A stretch of DNA of 36,967 nucleotides from positions 1 to 36,967 of the forward strand of contig JAIEMG010000126.1 of the NCBI GenBank assembly GCA_019752375.1, written 5' to 3'. Of this stretch, positions 33,508 through 36,967 are shown in pieces. A model generated the notes under the pieces. The model saw only the letters and a list, made by a program, of their open reading frames with translations, was not told where the DNA came from and searched no databases. Within the stretch, counting starts at the first letter, position 1. Each line of letters starts with the position of its first letter. The translations under genes and the position numbers were made by a program. The stretch is from Gemmataceae bacterium. Lineage in GTDB: Bacteria > Planctomycetota > Planctomycetia > Gemmatales > Gemmataceae.

Positions 33508-34263
33508 ATGGCCTCTGCCCTTATCCTGCTGCTCCTTGTGAGCGGCCTTTCCGCGGGAGGCGAAGCCAGGAACCCTGTCGGCTTCCTGTACCAACCGGCC
33601 TACTGTTGCGATCAGGTGCTGCGCGGCCCCGCATCGCCTTATTGTCCGGAGCCCGGCGACCTGGTCTTCTGCACCGATTACACGATCTTCTGGTGTGTCA
33701 CGCATGATTGGGCCGGTGCGGGCCATCCGCACCATTCCGGGATCGTGGTCGCGCGTCCCGATGGCAGCCTGGGCGTGCTGGAAGCCGGTCCGTACGACAC
33801 GCTGCGCATCCGGGTCATCGACATTGAACCGCATTTCAAGAAGTACACCGAAATGGGCGAGCCGATCTGGATTCGCAAGCGGCGCACACCGCTGACGTGC
33901 GAGCAGTCGGCTGCACTGACCGCATTCGCGATGGAAAAAGAAGGCAAGCGTTTTGCCTTGATTCGCCAAGGGGCTCAGCTCACCGGGCTTCGCTGCCGGG
34001 GCGGAGCGCGCCTGCAGTTCATGGGCAAGCCGCACCCCGACCGGTGTGCCTATTTCTGCTCCGAACTGGCGACGGAAGCACTGGTCGCCGGCCGCATGAT
34101 TGACCCGGTGACCGCCCGTCCCGCCGCGACCTATCCCAGCGACCTGTTTTTCGATCGTTCGGCCAACAAATACATCAATGACCACTTGAACCTGTCCTGC
34201 GACTGGCTCCCGCCAGCTCGCTGGCTGGGCTGCACGTTCCCCGAAACGGCAATACAGAGGTAG
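33508..34263 (+). CDS. Exported YiiX-like permuted papain-fold (NlpC/P60-type) protein
   Basis: This 251-residue protein starts with a signal peptide (MASALILLLLVSGLSAGGEA). The catalytic layout is the circularly permuted NlpC/P60 (YiiX/LRAT) type: a GDLVFCTDY strand, histidine H76 in HHSGIVV, acidic E93 in VLEAGPY and the nucleophilic cysteine C184 in AYFCSELATEAL. Such enzymes act as amidases or acyltransferases on peptidoglycan, lipids or proteins in the envelope; the substrate is unknown. Three further Cys pairs near the N-terminus (YCCDQ, SPYCPE) may form disulfides. GAGG is nine bases before ATG 33508; the longer frame from 33409 lacks signal-peptide logic. Confidence 0.82.
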   Translation: MASALILLLLVSGLSAGGEARNPVGFLYQPAYCCDQVLRGPASPYCPEPGDLVFCTDYTIFWCVTHDWAGAGHPHHSGIVVARPDGSLGVLEAGPYDTLRIRVIDIEPHFKKYTEMGEPIWIRKRRTPLTCEQSAALTAFAMEKEGKRFALIRQGAQLTGLRCRGGARLQFMGKPHPDRCAYFCSELATEALVAGRMIDPVTARPAATYPSDLFFDRSANKYINDHLNLSCDWLPPARWLGCTFPETAIQR

Positions 34264-34285
34264 GGCTTCGTATCAGGATTCCCGA

Positions 34286-34605
34286 CCTGCTTTGTAGAAA
34301 ACCGCCCTTTCGTGGCGAGCCGGGAGCGTGAGCGACCGGAGTTCTTCAAGGTCTCGAAGAACTCCGGTCGCTCACGCTGCGGTTCGCCCGAGGATTTCGG
34401 GGTTTACTACAGAGCAGGTCAGGCACCGTTGTGCGAAGCACCCTCCGGGCCGTTCCGGCAACGGTGCCTGGCCTGCTCTGTAGAACCCCCCGATTTCGCG
34501 GAGGATGCGGCCGGCACAGCCGGCCCTACAGGCCTGCGTTTTTGTAGGGCCGGCTGTGCCGGCCGCAACCGTACGGTGCCCCGGAGCGTGGTTCTACAGA
34601 GCATG
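34286..34605. repeat. Nested array of three inverted repeats (no gene)
   Basis: The 377-bp gap between 34264 and 34641 contains no gene. It holds three stacked hairpins. The first has perfect 23-bp arms at 34325-34347 and 34356-34378. The second has 21-base arms at 34411-34431 and 34459-34479 (20 matches). The third has perfect 24-bp arms at 34507-34530 and 34543-34566. Copies of CTCTGTAGAA or its complement TTCTACAGAG, some with one change, bound the hairpins (about 34290, 34405, 34476, 34590). The set looks like repeated insertion of one palindromic element family. Confidence 0.75.
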
Positions 34606-34641
34606 CCTGCCCCCTCTTGCCGCCGATTAATCCCGGATGGT

Positions 34642-35376
34642 TCACTCCTCCATCAGCTTCTCGAACTCGCGCATCAGGTCCCGCTCGTCGCGTGCGATCC
34701 GTTCCTCCCGGCTCAGCCGGCGACGGCCGCCGATTCGTCCGTCTGGTGACGGTGCGGTGTCACCGTGTTGCCCGTTCGTTGACGGTCGGACGCCGCCGTT
34801 TTCACCGTGTGTTGACGGTGCACTGTCGCTCTTCGACTCCGGCGCCGGGTCGGCGTTCTCATCAAGGCCGTTCCCTGCACTCTGCTGGGCATCCATGGCC
34901 TTGAACCCGTCCCCAATCATCCTGGCCATGCCTTCGTGAATGCCCGGCAGCGCGGCGACGACGAAGTCGCTGGCCAGCTGCACCGGCACCCGCTGCACCG
35001 CGGTCGTCATCTGCCCTCCTGGCACCGACTTCTCCTTGACCAGGTTCCATTCGTCCACGTCCAACCGATCCGGGTCCGGCATTTCCGCCGGCTTGCCGAC
35101 GCAATAGGCAAGCAACAGCTTGGCCGCTGCCACGTTGCCGTCTCTGGCGGCGCGCAGCAATGACGCCGCGATGTCGCTGATGTCCTGTTCGTTGACGGCA
35201 TCGACGAGTGCCGCACGCAGCGACGCCACCTGGCGGGCGAACGGGTTCCCGGTCCCGCCGCGGTTGCCCCGGGTAAAACGGCCGCGTGCATCGCGGCCCG
35301 TGCCGTTGTCGGATGGGGTCTTGGCGGATGCTTCGGAAGCGGTGCCGACGGGTTCGGCGCATGCTGCGGCGGACAT
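34642..35376 (-). CDS. DUF5681-like protein with repeat-rich tail
   Basis: The product has 244 residues. Residues about 28-50 (GRFTRGNRGGTGNPFARQV) and the following helices (VASLRAALVDAVNEQDI, AARDGNVAAAKLLLAYCVGKP) match the DUF5681 pattern, related by layout to small terminase or DNA-packaging proteins. In planctomycetes it is usually a free-standing gene of unknown role. The middle is helical and the C-terminal 80 residues carry three imperfect STHGENG / STNGQHG / SPDGRIG repeats and a charged end (REERIARDERDLMREFEKLMEE). ATG 35376 follows GGAGG at seven bases; the longer frame to 35469 is unsupported. No other phage gene is nearby. Confidence 0.65.
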   Translation of the reverse strand: MSAAACAEPVGTASEASAKTPSDNGTGRDARGRFTRGNRGGTGNPFARQVASLRAALVDAVNEQDISDIAASLLRAARDGNVAAAKLLLAYCVGKPAEMPDPDRLDVDEWNLVKEKSVPGGQMTTAVQRVPVQLASDFVVAALPGIHEGMARMIGDGFKAMDAQQSAGNGLDENADPAPESKSDSAPSTHGENGGVRPSTNGQHGDTAPSPDGRIGGRRRLSREERIARDERDLMREFEKLMEE

Positions 35377-36130
35377 GGAGTGCCTCCACGAAATGAAGGA
35401 TAGCCGGCGGCGCGCGATCCATGGCGCGCATCTCACTTCATCCACGGTGCAAAAGCGCTTCAGCGTCACGCAAGACCAATTCGTGAACCGCGAGAACTTT
35501 TGCCTTTGTTCGTAGTTCCGCCTTTAGGCGGTTTGGCCCCACGGCACAACGAAGATCGCGTGAAACGCCCGGCGGCCGCTCGCTTTGTCCTTGACAACGC
35601 CCGTCTCTGCCTGGATACTCCTCCTCCCATACGCCCTGAATGTCGTGCATTGTCGCTCCCCATGACAACGCTGTCGCTCGATGGCCCTGTGCTCCGGTCC
35701 CGCTCGCCTGCTCTCCCATCGCTGACGAGGGAGACCGAGCCCGCGCTAGGAATTTTTTCGGCCTGGCCGTACGCGCCCCCCCCCCATCTTCAGTTCGACG
35801 TGCCCTCCGTGCGTTGAATCCTTCCGAGCGCAAAACATCGATCCTGCATCACCGCGCCGGTGCCGGCATCGAGGCGGCCTTGTGGCACGGACATTCCTGT
35901 CCGTGCGCCCCATGGACAGAACGCTCGTTGACCGACCCGGTCCTCGTCGTTGGTACACTCCGTCGATCGCTTGTCGCACCCCACCACCCGAACCGCGCCA
36001 GGAATGGGCCGGCGCAACGGAGCGCCGGTCGAACGAATGAATTGCCCCCGCGAGGATCGTCGGGGAACATGGCATCGGGTCGTCGGTACGGATGCAGCGA
36101 TGGCCCGAACCCGGTGATGGACATCAGCCC
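35377..36130. other. 750-bp gap without a gene; dispersed-repeat fragments
   Basis: No ORF has a ribosome site or protein-like composition. A fragment GTTCCGCCTTTAGGCGG (about 35514-35530) and a palindrome GCACGGAC...GTCCGTGC (35885-35906) look like short intergenic repeats. A run of ten C lies at about 35776-35785. No terminator or promoter is convincing. Confidence 0.5.
35885..35906. repeat. Short palindromic repeat GCACGGAC/GTCCGTGC
   Basis: Eight-base perfect arms flank ATTCCT in a gene-free gap. This is a compact hairpin of a type often dispersed in planctomycete intergenic DNA; a chance palindrome cannot be excluded. Confidence 0.45.
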
Positions 36131-36967
36131 ATGATTGCGGATTATCTTGGCCTCAAGGACTTCTGTGGCTTTCGCGGCTATCTCCGTCGGCTTCGCGACG
36201 CGCTGGGTCGCGCAGGCACGCGTGTGGCGCGCCGGCTGGGCTGCGACGGGCCGGCGCCGAGCAAGCGTCGTGCCAGCGATCTGGCAGCCCAACTGGAGCT
36301 ACGACTCATGGAGGAGCGAAGCTCATTTAATGACATGAGTCTCGGCGCTTTGACGATGGCGGCCGCGGGCGGCAGTGCCCTGGCGTTGCTCGTCCATCAG
36401 GCCACACGGGCGCCGGACGCGCCGTCGCGCGGGGTGACGCCGACCGACTATGGGCCGGAGACCACGGCGTTCCACACGACGACAACGACGTGGACCGGCG
36501 TGGATGCTCCCAACGCGGTGGCTGCGGCACATGCGAGCGATTTTTACGGCTCGACCCCGAGCTGGGACCTGGGCAGCACGATCATTCCACCCGCACGTGA
36601 GGCCAGCGACGATCCGCTGGACCACTTCTTCGCCGACCAGGGTCGCGGGAAGTCAGGCGGTGGGGGCGCGGGCGCCGGGGATGGCGGCGGTGGGGGTGGC
36701 GGAGGCGGCGGCGACTCGGCACAGGCGCCGCAAACTTCCGGCGCTGAGCCCATCACGCCAAGTGCTGGACCGTCGATCGACCACTCCAGCCTCGACCCCT
36801 ACGTCATGAACGCACCGGTCGCCAACGCGCCGGCACCGGCGGTGTCGACACCGGTCGACAATATGCAAGCGCCGAGCCAGACGCCCGCGGCCGCAGCGAG
36901 CGCGCCGATCGCCGCACTGCCGCCCGCGCTGATGACGCAGATGCCGTTCGCGGGCACCGGCGGCACG
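36131..36967 (+). CDS. N-terminal part of a large Gly/Ala/Pro-rich surface-type protein (runs off window)
   Basis: One frame is open from ATG 36131 to the window edge (279 codons, no stop). Residues 1-59 are basic and helical (RGYLRRLRDALGRAGTRVARR); a hydrophobic stretch about 70-90 (SLGALTMAAAGGSALALLVHQ region) could be a signal anchor. Then come Thr-rich (TTAFHTTTTTWTGVD), poly-Gly (about 177-196) and Ala/Pro-rich segments. The layout suggests an exported planctomycete surface or adhesin-type protein with a long N-terminal extension. ATG 36308 and 36335 are alternative starts in the same frame, and no start has a strong ribosome site, so the true N-terminus is unsure. Confidence 0.55.
   Translation, partial: MIADYLGLKDFCGFRGYLRRLRDALGRAGTRVARRLGCDGPAPSKRRASDLAAQLELRLMEERSSFNDMSLGALTMAAAGGSALALLVHQATRAPDAPSRGVTPTDYGPETTAFHTTTTTWTGVDAPNAVAAAHASDFYGSTPSWDLGSTIIPPAREASDDPLDHFFADQGRGKSGGGGAGAGDGGGGGGGGGGDSAQAPQTSGAEPITPSAGPSIDHSSLDPYVMNAPVANAPAPAVSTPVDNMQAPSQTPAAAASAPIAALPPALMTQMPFAGTGGT

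Noticed and set aside
34264-34641. The hairpin array as a CRISPR array
   Set aside because: Units are inverted, unequal in length and lack regular spacers; no cas genes are present.
35776-35785. Run of ten C, as in phase-variable genes
   Set aside because: It lies in a gene-free gap, so slippage would not switch a coding frame.
35640-36134. Plus-strand 164-codon ORF in the right-hand gap
   Set aside because: It runs across a short palindromic repeat and a run of ten C, has no ribosome site, and its composition is Arg/Pro/Ala-rich noise.

Overview
The window looks like chromosomal DNA of a planctomycete, most likely a Gemmata-type (Gemmataceae) bacterium. The sequence is GC-rich throughout. 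It carries a combination I associate with that group: two solitary Tat-signal DUF1501 proteins, the relic of an ECF sigma factor joined to WD40 sequence, a giant exported WD40/PDZ/caspase protein with an EF-hand, an excisionase-type HTH fused to a response-regulator receiver, and many small or secreted proteins of unknown function. No tRNA, rRNA or CRISPR array was seen. The taxonomic call is inference from gene families, not from a marker gene.

Layout. Positions 1-138 look like the end of an IS66-like element that has cut a receiver/PAS/PAS protein (minus strand, to 1362). That gene follows an Rcp-type response regulator (1372-1821) and a membrane CHASE3/HAMP/PAS/PAS histidine kinase (1853-4375) in one minus-strand signalling operon. 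A divergent Crp/Fnr-type regulator follows at 4744-5448, with a 24-bp palindrome and a promoter-like sequence in front of it. At 5879-6279 there is a decayed sigma factor/WD40 remnant, then a DUF1501 gene, an outer-membrane barrel gene with a strong terminator, a PP2C phosphatase, and two overlapping small genes, one interrupted by an amber codon where I expect a tryptophan. mnmG (tRNA wobble-uridine modification) runs from 10609 to 12432.

The middle holds a second signalling pair: an HTH-receiver regulator behind a consensus sigma-70-type promoter with a roughly 240-nt leader, and an HDOD-like histidine kinase. Next come a Tat-exported protein of unknown function, a convergent radical-SAM (spore photoproduct lyase-like) gene, a sugar module (Gfo/Idh/MocA oxidoreductase plus a ketose-3-epimerase-like TIM barrel), a small secreted beta protein and the second DUF1501 protein.

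From 23146 to 29015 three exported proteins sit in a row: the 1134-residue WD40-PDZ-caspase-EF-hand protein, a 466-residue secreted partner, and a protein with two STN-like (secretin short) domains. This is the best candidate for an undescribed system. It looks like an envelope-located caspase module rather than a cytoplasmic defence caspase. The right part contains the translational GTPase gene typA/bipA (minus), a SixA-like phosphatase, a cupin, a lipoprotein, a YiiX-like permuted papain-fold protein, a DUF5681-like gene, several clusters of inverted repeats, and the 5' part of a large Gly/Ala/Pro-rich surface-type protein that runs off the right edge.
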